From assembly GCA_018398765.1 (NCBI GenBank), contig JAHBMJ010000048.1:7319-58648 (forward strand): DNA of 51,330 bases, in the 5' to 3' direction. This document shows positions 1 to 13,280 of this stretch, in pieces. The position numbers and the translations under genes are program-made. Below the pieces are notes generated by a model. That model worked only from the letters and a program-made list of their open reading frames with translations. It did not search any database and was not told the DNA's origin. Source of the DNA: Chromera velia (taxonomy: Eukaryota; Sar; Chromeraceae). How positions within the stretch are numbered: position 1 is the stretch's first letter; each line of letters starts with the position of its first letter.

Positions 1-195
1 CCCTTCTCATACACGAGTGGAATCAATCGATCGATTCCCGTCAGGCCCTCTCGAAACCTCCCTCCCTCCACCCATTCAACCAAGAACAATAGCGGCCCCG
101 AAAGGTCGATACACGCAGGTGCAAACTTTTGCCGGCCAAAACGGAAAAGCAGAAGGCGCCTTGCTTCCCTTCCCCCCCTTAATTTCTCTCTCTTT

Positions 196-2710
196 CTAAG
201 ACACCCGGACTGTCGACGCTCCCCCCGTCCTTGTCACCTCCTCCTGCTCCCTCAACCTCGCAATGTCCTCAGCAAAATCCTCTGCGACGTCCATCTCTAA
301 TGCACCCAGTCCTCCGTCATCCTCCCCTAGATCTGGCCACCCATCATCCTCCACATTCAACCGACCCTGCTGTTGACTACTCCCATCTACATCTAGATCA
401 CCCAAATGACCCCCTCCACCCCCCCCAACTACCGGGCTGGCCACCTCCAAAAGGTCCTTGCTTTCCAACCCCACAGACCGAAGCAGCTCCCCCCCAGGTG
501 ACGACACACCTGGCGTTGCATCTGCCGTTGGGCGGGGAGGGGCGAGACCTACCATGCTGCCGGGGCCCTTTGGTCCCGCTGCAGACGTCTCGTCTGCCCT
601 TCTTTGAAAAGGGTCCTGAGAGACCGTCAGGGCGGGGGGCGGGCCCCGGGGCCGATCGGACCGCGATGAAGGCGGGCCTTCTGACCCTCCTACGAGCTCT
701 ACTTCAATCTCGGGAGGTCTGCTTGGTGCCGCATCCGCCCCTGGAGCAGCGGACACAGACGCAGACTCACCCTCTGCTGCAGGGCCTGAGAGGGACTCAC
801 CAGCGGCAATGCCAACTGGTTGAAGAGTCCTGCACACCGCCCGGGGACCCTGTGGTCCCGTCGCCCCCCCCCCCCCCCCCCCCCCCCCTCTCCCTCCTCC
901 CACCCGATCCCTGCCCCATTCACAGGAGAACCCGGCTGAGGGGCCCAGTTTTGCTCTGCAAAAACACCACTTGGCTGGGAGAGAGACCGCTCATAGCCTC
1001 GATTACGCAGAGGAGGCTGTGCTGCGAAGACTTCAACAGGCGGGTAGGCAGCCTGGAGAGCGGGGACGATTTCTGTGGGGCTTCTCGGCTCGTCGAATTC
1101 GTCCAGCTCTGGGTGTCTGCATGAATGCATTCGGGGACCGACGCACGCAGGCACGGAGTGAGGGAGGAAAGACATGGGGAAGGGAAATAAAACGCAGTCA
1201 TGGGGGCAGACAGACCAAAGAAAGTCAACTGGCCAGGCAGATACTTCGACAGACACAGAAAGAAGCAGACACGGGGAACGGGAACCTTCGAATCATGAAA
1301 GAGGGAAACCGAATGGAGAGCTCAGTCGCAGAAAACAAAAGATAGTGAGCAGATGACAGACTGTGTGAAGGGACGTCTCTCTGCCTTTCTGCATGCCTGT
1401 CTGAGGCAGGCTGGATCTGCTGGGCGAACCACTACCTCCTTCGCTCACTCACTGACTCACCCATTCACTGTCTATCTTACTGACTGACTAGCTGACTGGC
1501 TCACTGACTGACTGACTGCGTGACTGACCGAGGGTCAAAGTACATTTGTCTGGGGAACCGACAGAGGACGGAAGCAAAGTTTCGTATCAGACCTCTGCAC
1601 GCACATACGCACACGCACACGCACACGCACAAACATATCAACACACAAAAAGTGGGATGGGGGAAGGAAACCAAGAGAGGCTAGAGGGGTACATACAACA
1701 CAGTCGAAAAAAAAAGAGGGGTTGTAGAAGTCAAGAAGAATTCTTTCGCTCTTCTCATGCAACCTCATCGTCAATCTTGCTCTTTCCTTCTCTTTCTCCG
1801 AGGTCTCCGTATGCAGTTGTTTTCCCTCTCATCGTCTCGTCGGTCTGTAGCTATTTCCTTTCCCTCCGGATCCGCAGGATGGAGTAAGAAAGCTTGGAAG
1901 AAAGAGCGGACAACAGATGGGATGGGTCGTTTGCGGGTGCGCTGTGTGTATGTGTGCGTGTGCGTGTAGGCGTGTACTGCCATGAATGCAGAGGGTCGTC
2001 GCAGAGGGAGTCTGGGCCAGACACACTTCGAAAAGCACGCCTGAAAGGAGGCACAGGACTGGGTGGCTGAATTTTCCTTTCTCTCGTCCTCCCTTAAGAC
2101 TCTCCCCTCTCTGGGCAGAGGGGAAGTCTGGTCCGGGCTGTGTGTTTTTCTTTCTGCCTCTCCCTCTCCCTCCCTCTCTTTGTTCCCGCCTCACCTATGG
2201 AAAGGGTTTCCGTCTGCGTAGAGACCCTTCAGGGCTTCGTACGTCGTCTGTTCCGTACCGACGAGGAATGTGTGGTAGGCACAGAGACCCCCAACGAACC
2301 AAATTGCCTGCAAGAAACGCTCAAACTCATCAAGACGTTACGCCCATCATGAGGATTAAGCAATATTCAAGGGCGAAATGCAAAACACCCAAATGCGTCG
2401 GGAGGACAGGAGAAGACAGAGCAAAAACGAAGGCAGACGGCATTGTGACGAGAAAAGGAGACAACAAGTTGGCAGAAAGAAGGCAAGAGCCACAGCATGA
2501 GGAAGGGACGCAAAGACAAATCGAGACGGCCACACCAAAACAGGCAGACAGGCGAAAAAAAAAAAGCGTAGAGAGAGGGAGGAGCAAAACCGGATCTACG
2601 GATCGATTGAGAGAAGAGAAGAGGAAAGAAAGTCATAGACAGTCAAAGTGAGAAGGGAACGGAAGAAAAAAGGAAGGAAGGAAGGAAGGAAGGAGGGAAG
2701 GAAGGAAGGA

Positions 2711-2745
<35 letters not shown>

Positions 2746-5644
2746 GAAGGAAGAAAGGAAGAAGGGAAGAAGGGAAGAAAGGAAGAAGGGAAGAAGGGAA
2801 GAAGGAAAGAAAGGAAGGAAGGAAGGAAGGAAAGAAAGAAAGAAGGAAAGAAGGACAGAAGGAAAGAAGGAAAGAAGGAAGGAAAGGAAGAAAGAAAGAA
2901 AGACAGACGGAATGAATGAATGAAAGCAGATGGGAGAGACCGACCAGAAAGACGTAGGCAGCGAGAAGTGGAGCGTCTGCGTTGCTCCCAAACAACTTTA
3001 ACGCCGCGTTTTCCCCCTGTCAGTTGAAACAAACAAACAAACCCGCAAAAAGAATTCAGGGAGAAAATGCGTTCGAACGCCCACATGTTTGGTTACAGTG
3101 GATGAAAAGGACACATTTCAACCATGTGCAAGCAAGCGGTAATTCAGCAGAATCGCAAGGAAGAAAAAACCAAAGGAGCAATCACCAGAGCAGGAGCAGG
3201 AAACCGAACGCACCCGCCGACACTTGTTGGGCGCGAGAAGACACACAACAAAGAAACGAAAAGGGGAGCTGTCACCCACCCACCCGAACACAAACAGACA
3301 GACACAAAGAGAGGATGGGGGAGGATGGGGGAGAGGTAGAGATCTTTTCTTCTCGACTGACTTCATCATTTGCCTGCTGCACGACCACTGCCATTTTGTG
3401 GCAAGAAATTCCCTGCGGCTCAACTCACAAGCAGCGACGCAAACAAACAGGTGGAGACAGAAGCAGAATGGAGGGAGGAAGGCCCTGGCCTCTTCTCTCT
3501 TTTTCATCCGTCGCCAAAAGTAAAAAATAGAAATCAACAGTGCGCTCTCAGTGCAATGAACAGGCACTCCAACCGATTTTCGTATTTCTCTTCCTTCACA
3601 GACCAATCCAATGGCGGAAAAGCCCTTGAGGGCGCAGGCAGGCATTTCGGGGAGAGCCCAGAAAAAACAGACAAAAACAAATGGCGCCACGAAACCAATA
3701 AAAAAAGGAAACAATGCGGCTGAGGGAGAAACAGGGCCAGAATCTGACAGGCGACAAGGAAAAAAGGGGATGTGGGGGGAATGCGAAAGAGCGAAACGGA
3801 ATAGGATGAGAGACCGAGAGAAGGACCGCGTGCGTATGTGAGTGAGTGAGATAAAGAAAGAATGGGAAAGGAAGACGGAGACAGAGACGGAGGGCTGGAA
3901 AAACACCCAGGGGACACAGATCGAAAAAGAGCGACTTGCAACTTGCAACGCGGAGCCAAAATGAGATTGAGTGAGTTTATAGGTTCGCTCCGCCTCAGCG
4001 CAAGAAGAACAAAAAAGGATGAAGAAAAACACACATCATCATTCAACCAAGTCTCGTTCGTCTCCTTACCAGCACATAGAGGCAGAGGACCGATGTGGAG
4101 AAGATGAACATGTAGAAGCTCCGATAATTGCGCCTCCCCACACAGTTGCCAACCCACGGGCAGTGGTGGTCGAATCTCTCCACGCAGTTGTCACAAACAG
4201 CGCAGTGCACACAGCGAGGAGGCCTATAGATGTTGCCTGCAGGAATTCAGACACCACATATGCAGAGGTGGAGAGGAAGGCACAGCGCGGCGAGGGAAGA
4301 AAACTGCAGATCACTGTCTCCATCTCTCTCTCAAGAACGAATGAATGAATTCGATCATAGGCATGTCAAAAGAAAGGCCGCTTCCTTCCGTGATTTCAGC
4401 CTATATGCTATCTGGGGAAGAGAGCTAGGATTATTTTGTTTATTGTTGCAAGGTGTCCATTCTGCCAGAACGAGACGCTGAAGAAGAAAAGGCCTTTCCG
4501 TGTCAGGAGATGGGCGAGAAGTGAGGCTGCCTGCTTGGCTGGCTATTGCAATACAGATGCGCTCGTTGCGTTCCTGCGGGTCTCCCCCAAGTTCGTTTCA
4601 TCATATGGATGGATTGCCTGACGGACGGACTGACTGACAGGTTGAGCAGAATTTGAGTCTGACGACCCTCCCGTTGATTTGAGCGTCCTGCCATCGAGGG
4701 GGGGAGCGGTCGCGCCACTGCACGCATAATCAAACAGACAGACAGACAGAGAGACAGAGAGGACCGAAGAGGGAGAGGAGGGGGAGCGTCAGAGAAAAGG
4801 GGTATCAGAAGGGGGGGAAGGCAGATGAGAACGTGGAAAGGGTAGCTCGGTAGGTGGGAAGGAAGAAGAGAAGGGTGGCAGGGAGGAAAACTGGCAGAGA
4901 GGGAGGCATCGAAGGAGGGATGAGCATTCAACTACGAGAGGCGGGGCCATCTTATCAGAAGAGGAACCAGGTGGTACAAAAGGATGGCGATCAATTGGAG
5001 CGAGTTGGTCTTCCTTTCTTTCTTTCTTCCTGCCACTATTCTCTCCTTACATACCTGCTGTGTGATGGCATCGTATGAGTTCTTGGGGTCCTTCTGCCTC
5101 TTCATGATGCCGGGGTCGGACAAGGCGGTTGAGGCGAAGGAGACGTAAGCAGTCAGCATCAGGAGGGCCCCAAAAATCACCACCAGAGAGCCCACTGCAC
5201 CGTACTTTTCGATGTACCACTGCATGGAAAGGCGAAAGATAGGGCCTTCAAACGCAGATTTTCAGACGAGGGTCAGACGGTTCGCTGAGTGCAGGAAGAA
5301 AGGGAAGGGAAGTGAAAGAAAAAGAAGGGCCGAGAGGGGGGGGGCGGGGGGGAACTGACTGGAGAAACGAATGCATGGAAGACCACACAGGGCAACGTCA
5401 GGAGACCAATCGAAAGAAGAGGGTTCCACAGTTCCGGCCTGCAGACACGTACAGAAAACCGCACAGGGGGCAGAATCACTGAGAAAACGAAGCTTCGAAA
5501 CAACTTGTGCACGGTGTCAGAAGAAAATGGATCTACGTCCCGGACAGCAAGTTATCAAGTCGCTCACCCGGTAAGGCAGATACCGCAGATCACCCGGTTC
5601 TTTCCGATCACCTCCACGTCAGGCCCTCCCTCAATGTCTCTCAT
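196..5644 (-). CDS. DHHC-type protein S-palmitoyltransferase, multi-exon
   Basis: Membrane enzyme that transfers palmitate to cysteines of target proteins. Exons on the minus strand: 5644-5568, 5438-5360, 5219-5055, 4687-4639, 4236-4070, 3016-2945, 2307-2195, 2040-1978, then 1116-196. All junctions up to 1116 agree in phase. The product reads in order: a short N-terminus with CGICLTGPE; TM1 and TM2; DPGIMKR; the cysteine-rich core [14 protein letters not shown] with DHHC at about residues 146-149; TM3 and TM4; TTYE at about 224-227; then NPFHR. The Cys codon of CSTC is split across the 4639/4236 junction, which confirms that splice. The acidic, Gly/Pro-rich tail ends at the TAG at 196-198. 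In the last exon the reading frame changes across a 25-base C run (864-888). An intron at 800-616 (donor GTGAGT, acceptor CTCTCAG) would restore phase and give about 506 residues. A miscounted homopolymer is the alternative. Family assignment is firm; the tail model is less so. Confidence 0.9.
864..888. repeat. 25-base C/G homopolymer in DHHC last exon
   Basis: An unbroken run of C on the plus strand, coding for a Gly run on the minus strand. The open frame before the run and the frame used for the acidic C-terminus after it differ by one register, so the exact length matters unless an intron removes part of this region. Confidence 0.95.
1608..1640. repeat. (CA)n-like microsatellite in DHHC intron
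   Basis: Short imperfect CA/CG dinucleotide tract inside the last DHHC intron. No coding potential. Confidence 0.6.
2648..2918. repeat. GGAA/GAAA purine tract in DHHC intron
   Basis: About 270 bases of nearly pure purine on the plus strand, built from GGAA, GAAA and GAAG units. It lies in the intron between the exons ending at 2945 and starting at 2307, so the transcript carries it as a long CCTT-type pyrimidine tract. It produces long Phe/Ser/Leu or Lys/Arg/Glu open frames in several registers that are artefacts. Confidence 0.95.
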
Positions 5645-6249
5645 CTTGCTTCACGCCTCTTCTCTCGGTTTCATACTGTTGTTAATCGTATATATAGGCA
5701 GGAAGGGCAAGCCAGAAGGCATTCCGTAAAGACGACTTAGAGTCCTGGAGTTATACACTGTGCTGTAGCGATACCATCCGAGGGACACGGCATGCTCAGG
5801 GCGAGACTATGTTGGTGAGACTTCACCCAGAGAAATGCCAGAGGATCTCAGTGGATCAGTCTGATGCAAACCGCATGCATGCTTAACGCGAACTGACGCA
5901 CGCATTGAAGTGCGGATAAATTATTATAAGAGCCCAATATTCTGCTTTCCGGGAAACTTTCAAGCGTGAATCATGCATGCATGCATGATGCGACTCATGC
6001 GAGTGCCCCGCAAAAGCGAAATTACTTTTCTGAGTCGACGACCATGCACATGCATGCATGTGCAACTAATTGAGTTGCGCAGTGCGAAGCGACCTTCAAC
6101 TTTCTTACTAAGCTAAGGCTTCAAGGAGCCACGGCTTCGAGGCAGTGATCTAAAAGCGCAGAAGACGACTCACAAGCTCGCTCGACATCAACGGATCTCA
6201 GACCCCCTGGCTGGCTTCAAACTTGACTCCAGAACCAATCAACGCGGCC
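5645..6249. promoter_or_regulatory. divergent intergenic region between DHHC and F-box genes
   Basis: About 600 bp between two start codons on opposite strands, so it should hold both promoters. A TATATATA stretch lies at 5689-5696, roughly 45-50 bases upstream of the DHHC ATG. Several TGCATGCA copies occur at 5870-5880, 5973-5988 and 6048-6062. No ORF is convincing here. That any one element is used is inference. Confidence 0.45.
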
Positions 6250-8068
6250 ATGGCGTCTGTCATGGAGGGTCCCCCCCCTCTGACTCGTCCCTCACCGCCG
6301 AAGGGGTGCAGTCCGGAAGATCCCAGAGGAGAGGGCCCGAAGACACCTCGACCCGCCTCCGCAGCGACGTCCTTCAGGTCCAGGTGCAGCTCCCGACCTG
6401 AGCAGAACCAAGAGGGACTGTTGGAGATGCACCTGGAGCACATTGCCCAGGTAGGTCAGGCAACTTGCATCCATGCATGCACGATTGATGCAATCCCGCG
6501 CTCCTGTGCTCTCTTTGTCCCTGTCTACCTTATTGAACTATTCCTACTGAGTCCACAAGCCCTGTCTAGTGCAACATGCATGTAAGGCAGCTTGCAAATT
6601 GCGTGTATGTCCACGAGTCCACGGTGCACCTTGCATGCATGCAGGCATGTATGTGCGATCAGTTCATCTGCAGTCCCGACCTCTTGCATTCTCTGAATAC
6701 CTTCATTTAGATTCATTGTTTGTACTCTTGCTACCTCCCTGACGTCCCCTGTGCATGCGTGCGGATTGTCAGATGCAATGGTTAGTGGATAATCATTACC
6801 TGTTTACTCGCATCCTTGCATGCACTTTTGCAGATGCTGTCCTTTTTGGATTATCCCGAGATCGTGAAGGAAGTCCCGAAGGTCTGTCGGCTCTTCCACA
6901 CCGCAGCAGAACACGACCTTCTATGGGACAGCGTCATCTCGATTCGACTTCCCAGGGCGTACACGGACATTCTGAGACAGAGAGAGGAGAGAATGGAACA
7001 GAAAAAGTCCAAACAAATCAAAAGATTCCAGTCCGCCAACGCATTTTATGACCACACCTCCGTCACCAGGCCCGCAATTGTCTTAAGTGAATCTAAATCT
7101 GTGCCACGGGAGAGAGAAGTCTCTGAGCCTCTTCCAGCCAAACCATCAACTCAAAACCCGAACCCAGCAGCACCTTCAGATACCGCGAGCACAGCTGTGT
7201 CCCCCACACGGAAGCAGCTCGACAATTCCCCCATAAGCCCCCCGAACCAGCAAAATTCAAACGAGAGCACAGCGCCCAACGGAATACCCCACTCCAAATC
7301 CGAAGCGAAGTGTGTGACGTTTCGCTGCGCTTCCTCCCGAATAACCGCTTCCTCTCTGATGTTCTCCAACGACTCGCAAGCAAATGAGTCGCTCGAGACT
7401 CCCACTTCCCCCTTGAACTCCAAAAACGACACGCAGCTGCCTCTGCCTCAGGGGGGAGGGCGTGCGTCAGTCGTGCAAAGATCCGGCCAGGCCAACAAGC
7501 TGAAGGCCACCCGTACACACGGCTTCCTCAGCACAGAGCAGGGCCTCTCCCGATCACCCAGTATTTCCAATCCTAGGGACAAAGACAGAGACAGAGAGGG
7601 GTTAGAGCTTTCACAGGAGTTGGTCCAATGGAGCGGGTCCGGAGGTTTCGATGACTTTCTTGCAAGTGCGGATGCCGTCTCTGAGAGGGCACGGGAGGAT
7701 GTGAAGTGGTATAGGGGGATGTCCCGATTCAGGGAGACCACAGAGCACCCCCCTTTTAAGTGGGAATACCTGAGGTATAAAATGGGAAAACTGGAGGTCG
7801 GTACGCCCTCTCTCTCTCTCTTTCTTCACACACTCGTAACCTTGTCTGTCAGCCCCCAACCCCTGTCTGCCCTCTGGCTGCCTGTCTATCTTTCTGTCTG
7901 TCTTTCTGCCCGTTTGTCAGTTTCTCTGTGTATGATTTTCATCATTTTCGCTTCACCCGTGTGTTGGCATGACCGTTTGTCAATCTCCCTGAAGACTGGG
8001 TATTCGTATGCACAAACGCTTCTGCGTCTCTGCACGACTTGCTTCAGGGACCCTCTCTGGCTGTGCGA

Positions 8069-8108
<40 letters not shown>

Positions 8109-8540
8109 CCTTTCCTGTCTCGCCAATCACTTCATATTCTTTGCTTCTTGATAACTTCCTGCATGGGACCTTTTCTCCTCTTTTGTGTGTCAAGGCTCAT
8201 GAACTCTTTGATTTCTTTTCACCTTTCTGTGTGCACTGTGTCCAACTGCTGTCTCCCTGTCTGTCTGTCTATCTGTCTGTGTCCCTGTCTGCAGAATGCA
8301 TTGACTTTGCAAACGCACATCGTGGAATTGAACGAGTGGCAGCTCCAAGAGAGAGAGGCCGCCCTCTCGAAGCCCCCCCTGGTGGAAGCAGAGGAGGGGG
8401 TGCGGAAGCAGCACGAGAAGGAGATAGGAGAACTCAGGGACAGACTCACCAACTCACGGGACCTCTGTGACAAGCTTCGGGAGGCAACAACGGAAATAGA
8501 CTGGGCGATGAGGGGCATCCGAAGACGACACAGGTGGTGA
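6250..8540 (+). CDS. F-box protein with C-terminal coiled coil
   Basis: Probable substrate adaptor of an SCF-type ubiquitin ligase. Exons: 6250-6450, 6834-7796, 8295-8540, all joining in phase 0; the model gives 469 residues. The F-box spans the first junction: LLEMHLEHIAQ is followed by MLSFLDYPEIVKEVPKVCR, then LFHTAAEHDLLW, matching the family pattern of a Leu/Pro-rich helix, a conserved CR/F stretch and a Trp. The middle is long, Ser/Pro/Asn-rich and probably disordered. The last exon, starting NALTLQTHIVELNEW, is strongly helical with heptads. ATG 6250 was chosen over the upstream in-frame TTG. The exon 2 donor is GTCGGT; using the nearby GTACGC would break phase. A further terminal exon at 9202-9246 (ending YCMRLL, after a good TTTTCTTCCAG acceptor) is possible, but the phase does not match cleanly. 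Confidence 0.8.
8068..8104. repeat. (CT)n microsatellite in F-box intron 2
   Basis: Perfect CT dinucleotide repeat inside the intron between 7796 and 8295. The same intron also begins with a CT-rich run directly after its GTCGGT donor. Confidence 0.9.
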
Positions 8541-9980
8541 TCAAAGAAAACAAAACAAAACAGAAAGAAAATGCGGAGAGATTTTTGAAGTGGACAGGAA
8601 GCAGAAAGGAGACGAAGAGTGATACGATGACGAAAGTGAGTAGGGAAAGGAAGGGAAAGGGGGGGAGGAAGGGGAAAAAGAAAGGGAAGACAAGTAAACG
8701 ACCGGCACGTACAGGTGCCCCCTGCCATTGTAAATGCATGATGCAAAGCTGACAGGCATGAGACAAAGCTGACAGGCAGGCACGGAGCCTCTGGGCATGC
8801 ATAGACCTGTCTTGTGTTGATTGGTTGAGTTGTTTCTTTTCCTTTCTTTTCGATTTGAAAGAAAATGAACTTGGAAAGGTCAGTGACACGCCAGGTACGT
8901 AAAGGGGAAAAGGGATGGGGGAAGCGGGCAGGGATTGTTATCAAAAAGGACTGTATGAGATACTGATGGCATGAAAAAAGTTCACAGCCCGATTTGCGGG
9001 CCTTTTTCTGCCCTTGCCTGTTTTCGTTCTGACCTTCACCGAGAGGGGCCTGAGTCCCTCTCTTTATCATCTATTTTCTTCATTCCACCTTTCTTTTTCT
9101 TCTTTGGTCACCCTCTTTTTTCGCGACATCCAACCAGAAAGTTTTTCTGGTCGCTCATCCCCTCATGCCGACCTCTACTCACATCATCTGTTTTCTTCCA
9201 GTCTGAATACGAACATTTGTCGCGGTACTGCATGCGCCTTCTATGAGAAGAGGGGATCGAGGGAGGACACAAAAAGAGAGCGAGCAGCAAAAGAACATGC
9301 AGACACAAAGACAAAGTCAGAAGGAGTTCTGATCCCTCTCAAAAAAGCCAGAGAGACTCACTTGCAGACGGCATGCATGCATGCATGCATCATGTCAGAT
9401 CGAACGCTTCCATCCGATGCGATGCGATGATGTGCGCCCCAAAGGACAAAGAATGAATGTGCAGAGAGTGGTAGCAGAAGGGTAAAGGGTTTGAGGGGGG
9501 GACACACACACACACAAGAGAGAGAGAGAGAGAGAGAGACAACAGAAGAGAGGCGCCCAAAGCGGAAGTTTCCTCTTCTTCATCGTTTTTCTAAGCCTCT
9601 CTCGGATGAGTACAGAACTGGTTCGATTGAACTTTCAGCTCACTCACCTATTGACTGAATTGCTCCGAAAACGACTGACTTCTAGCTAGATTGGGTGCAT
9701 GCTCATTTGGATTTGGCCTGAGTGCCTGCCGTCTGTTCTCTGTTCTATCTATCGCCTCAGCGGATTTTTCCTTCAATTGAAGGAAATGGAGGATTGATCG
9801 AAGAGTATGCATCCAGTCAGTAACGATCTGATCGGACTTGAGAAAAGAAATTTGATCGAAATGGGTGGGCTGACAGGTCAACTCAGATGGAAAAGAGAGC
9901 CAGCAGGATGGTGGAATTTTCGAAAAGCCTCTTGCTCTGTAAGGAGTTCCCTGCAGATTACGTCTCCCCGTCTTTTCAAA

Positions 9981-10014
<34 letters not shown>

Positions 10015-10483
10015 CTTTGTCGATCATTTTCTTCTGACATGCATCAGCTTGCACGCTGTGTTGTGCGTCTGCCTTTGTGCATGCACCAATTATGTCTGCC
10101 TAATTCATTTTCCCGCATGTCCGTTCTCGTTAAGCTCCACGCATCTTCATGATGCGTTTCGTCTATATTGGTCGACTCGTTTCTGAGTCAATGGATTCTA
10201 GAGGCCAACTAGGAGGCCAATTAATTCAAATAAGTTATATTGCTAGTTATATTGAACAGTACGTGTACTTTCTGTCCCAGAAGCCTCGGACTCGTCAGAA
10301 GTTGACTCAGAACCTAAATTAAAATATCATATAATGATTATTATGATCATATATATGCATAGATGACTCATGATGAATTATGTATAAGCATGCCAAGAAG
10401 CATACGTAGACATGTACTCACTTTTTTGCTTTGCATGAAGAAGCTTGAAAGAGAGCTTTTGAATGCTAAAACAAAACCCAAGA
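8541..10483. other. non-coding stretch with microsatellites
   Basis: No ORF here has domain-like content or good splice context, apart from the possible short terminal exon at 9202-9246. The stretch contains a TGCATGCATGCATGCATGC tract near 9371-9390, an AG repeat at 9518-9540 and a CA repeat at 9983-10012. From about 10190 the sequence becomes AT-rich, with AGGAGGCCAATT at 10211-10222, a motif seen again in the island near 33000. Confidence 0.6.
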
Positions 10484-10612
10484 ATTTTAATTAGGGCTAG
10501 GAACTAGGCTGGGAAAAGGTTCATTTAGAAAAGGTTCAAATCTGAAAAAGTGAACCTGTTGAACCTGTTTTGAACTTGTTGAACCTGGTAAACCTGTTTT
10601 GAACCTGTTTCT
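10484..10612 (+). repeat. left inverted terminus with GAACCTGTT subrepeats
   Basis: Contains AATTAGGGCTAGGAA and a cluster of GAACCTG(T)n units. It pairs in inverted orientation with 13281-13384. Confidence 0.6.
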
Positions 10613-13280
10613 GAGATCATGCCATGACCATGCCTAGGATCATACCTAAGACTAAGCCTAGGATCACTGGCATATGCACGTACGTGCCAGTGGTCACTAA
10701 GATAAGCCTAGCCAGGCGGGGGCGCGCTGCCCCTAGCGCCGCCCACGGCTTATAGGAGAAATCGAAAGCCAGAACTGGGTGTCTAACAAGTTAATTTATA
10801 CTAAATAACAGCTGTCCCCAGCTGTTTTAATTTATTGATGACTGCGCTTTCTGGTATTCTCTGGCCGGGCTCAGGTAATTAATTGGGGTCAAACGAACCG
10901 TAGAGGCGCCAACTTAGGGGCCAGGCTAAGCTATGGGTCGGGGGCGCGGCGGGGCTAAAGGCTAGATGAGCTAGTAGATCAGGTTAGATAAGGGGGCCAA
11001 AGGCGGCGCCACCTAGGGCATGCATTCAAAAAAGAAAAAACCAAAAAAGTGAAAAGACTTTTAGTTTTTTTTTTTTTTAGAAGACAAACGTATAAAACTT
11101 TTTTTGAAAGACAATTCATGACCTAATCTATGATAATGTAAAGTCTGCCTATAGCATTCCTATGCAGTGGTATTATAAAATTGTGAATAACGACCCTAAT
11201 GATATTTGCTAGGATATTTTATGATTGAGGGTTTTGTTATATAGGCATGCCGCGTGCCCATACATATATAAGGGGCGGATCTAGCCTAATTAATATGTTC
11301 GATTGTCAAACAGCGGGTCTGGTCACTCTAATAATATTTTATATTCAGCCCGAGTTTAGCAAATTCATGTTATAACAGCAACAACCCGTGGACTCAAGGA
11401 AGCAAAGACGCAGCTATGTCTATGAATGCTAGGTAACTAGCTAGATAAATGTTTATGTCAAGTCATTAAAAAAAAAAAAAATCAAAAATTCAAAACCTAT
11501 TTTTTTTTTTTGAGTGTATGCCCTAGGGCGCCACCGGTTAGGGGGGGCAGACAGAGCCGGCGGGCGGGGCGGACCCGGCCTGGGCGGGGCAAGCCGGGCA
11601 CGAAGCTAGCAAAGGTGTTTAATCATGGAATATATTTATTCACTAGTTACTCACTTCAAAAGTAATATAATTAGGAATATATTCAGGCCCCCCGAGCTAC
11701 ATTTTTGATTTTTTTTTTTTTAATACAGTTTATAACTATACAAAATTGGTTTTGAAAAAGATAAACAGGGGCTATCTAGCTGTTAGGCACTGTTAATAGG
11801 CAGTAGTGTAACAGTTACTATACTAGACTGTGTTAGAGTGTTACTAGAATTTTATAAAATCTTACCATTTATAAACTTCTTAAACTAGCAAATAACATAT
11901 CATATGAATATGCGGTTGAAAGTTCATACACGTTTTCATTGCATAAACATGCACACACTACACCAAAACACGCATACACACTGCAGCACACACTGCATAG
12001 CAAAAGGAGGCCTTACTGTATGCACTACGTAAGATGCACTCTTTTTCACTTTCAGCATTCGAATGCGAAACACCAAAACACCACAAGCACTGTCGAGCAA
12101 AAAATCATCTGGGTACAAACAAGCAGAAAGATGTATACAAAGACATAAATGTAGATATCAATCATGCAAACGCGCATATAAATAAGAGAAACATGCACAC
12201 ATCGACGTCAATTGAGATAAGCCACTTAACAAGAAGATCATTCAAGTACATCTTCACTGAAGAAGGAAATGGAACCTCACCCTCCATGGTGGTGGAGACA
12301 ATGTGAGGAAGCAGAGTGGCATTATCTCCTATCTTTGCAATTTTCTTTTTAAGCTCATTCTAATGCTGGGTAGCGATTGCTTTTTTGATTTCTTCTGTCT
12401 TCTTTTTGCAGCTTCGAAGGTGAGTCCAAAGATTGGACGTCCCTCTACTGCTTCTGGCTGTCGTCCCGCAGGAATTGCATGTATACGATTCTATAGGTTT
12501 GCTGAGCGGTGGCTAAACTGCTTTGAAGAAGTCTCGTACATCCATTTGACTCATTTTCAAACTATAGAGTTAATTGTCTGAACATATCAGGCCTCAGTCA
12601 TCTCAAACTGGTATCATGGCTTGCTGTGACTTCAAGTTTGCATCTTACCTTGTGTTTGAAACTCATGCATGAAGACCCAATTTTTGATGCAACCTGTACA
12701 ATCGACTATTCGGCTCCGAATGCATGCACCGATGCATGGCTGCGGCCGCTAGTAGGAGCGGTGCATGGGCCGCGCCGGCGCGTGCATGGCTGGCCTGGGC
12801 TGCATGGGCTGGGCCATGCATACAGTGCACTGGATGTGCACAAGCCTCCAGGCTACTCCCAAAACATTTGTTTTTATAACATAAAAAAAAAACCACGCAC
12901 CATTAGAATGACCTAAGGTATTAAAGACTAGTAAGAATCGGACTTTGGCTAATTAATCACTTTATTCAATCACATTCAATCACTTCATGGGATAATTAAA
13001 TATATTCTAATCACAAGTGACTAAACACCTTTGGAAGCTAGGGCACGAAGGCGAGTTAGGCCAGACCCTAGGCCGGAGCGGTTAACAACTTGGATCCAGC
13101 GTTGAACCTACGTTTTTATTTTAAATTTCATATATCTAGTCATATATGCAATCTTTAAATTACCTTTCACAATCTCTAGTTTATATCCAAAAGCACTAAA
13201 ACTATCAGGAAAACGCTAAAAAAACATGTAAAAACTTAAAATACAGTAATAATGAAAAACGATAGGTTTGTACTAATTTA

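Noticed and set aside
231-1124. 297-codon Pro/His-rich plus-strand ORF
   Set aside because: Antisense shadow of the Gly/Asp-rich DHHC tail; composition explained by the opposite strand.
2596-3086. Long Phe/Ser/Leu-rich and Lys/Arg/Glu-rich ORFs
   Set aside because: They translate the GGAA/GAAA purine tract in every register. The tract lies inside a DHHC intron, and only 3016-2945 is an exon.
4436-4621. Plus-strand ORF with CPFCQNE, like a zinc motif
   Set aside because: It overlaps introns of the DHHC gene on the other strand, has no partner exons, and the Cys pair is isolated.
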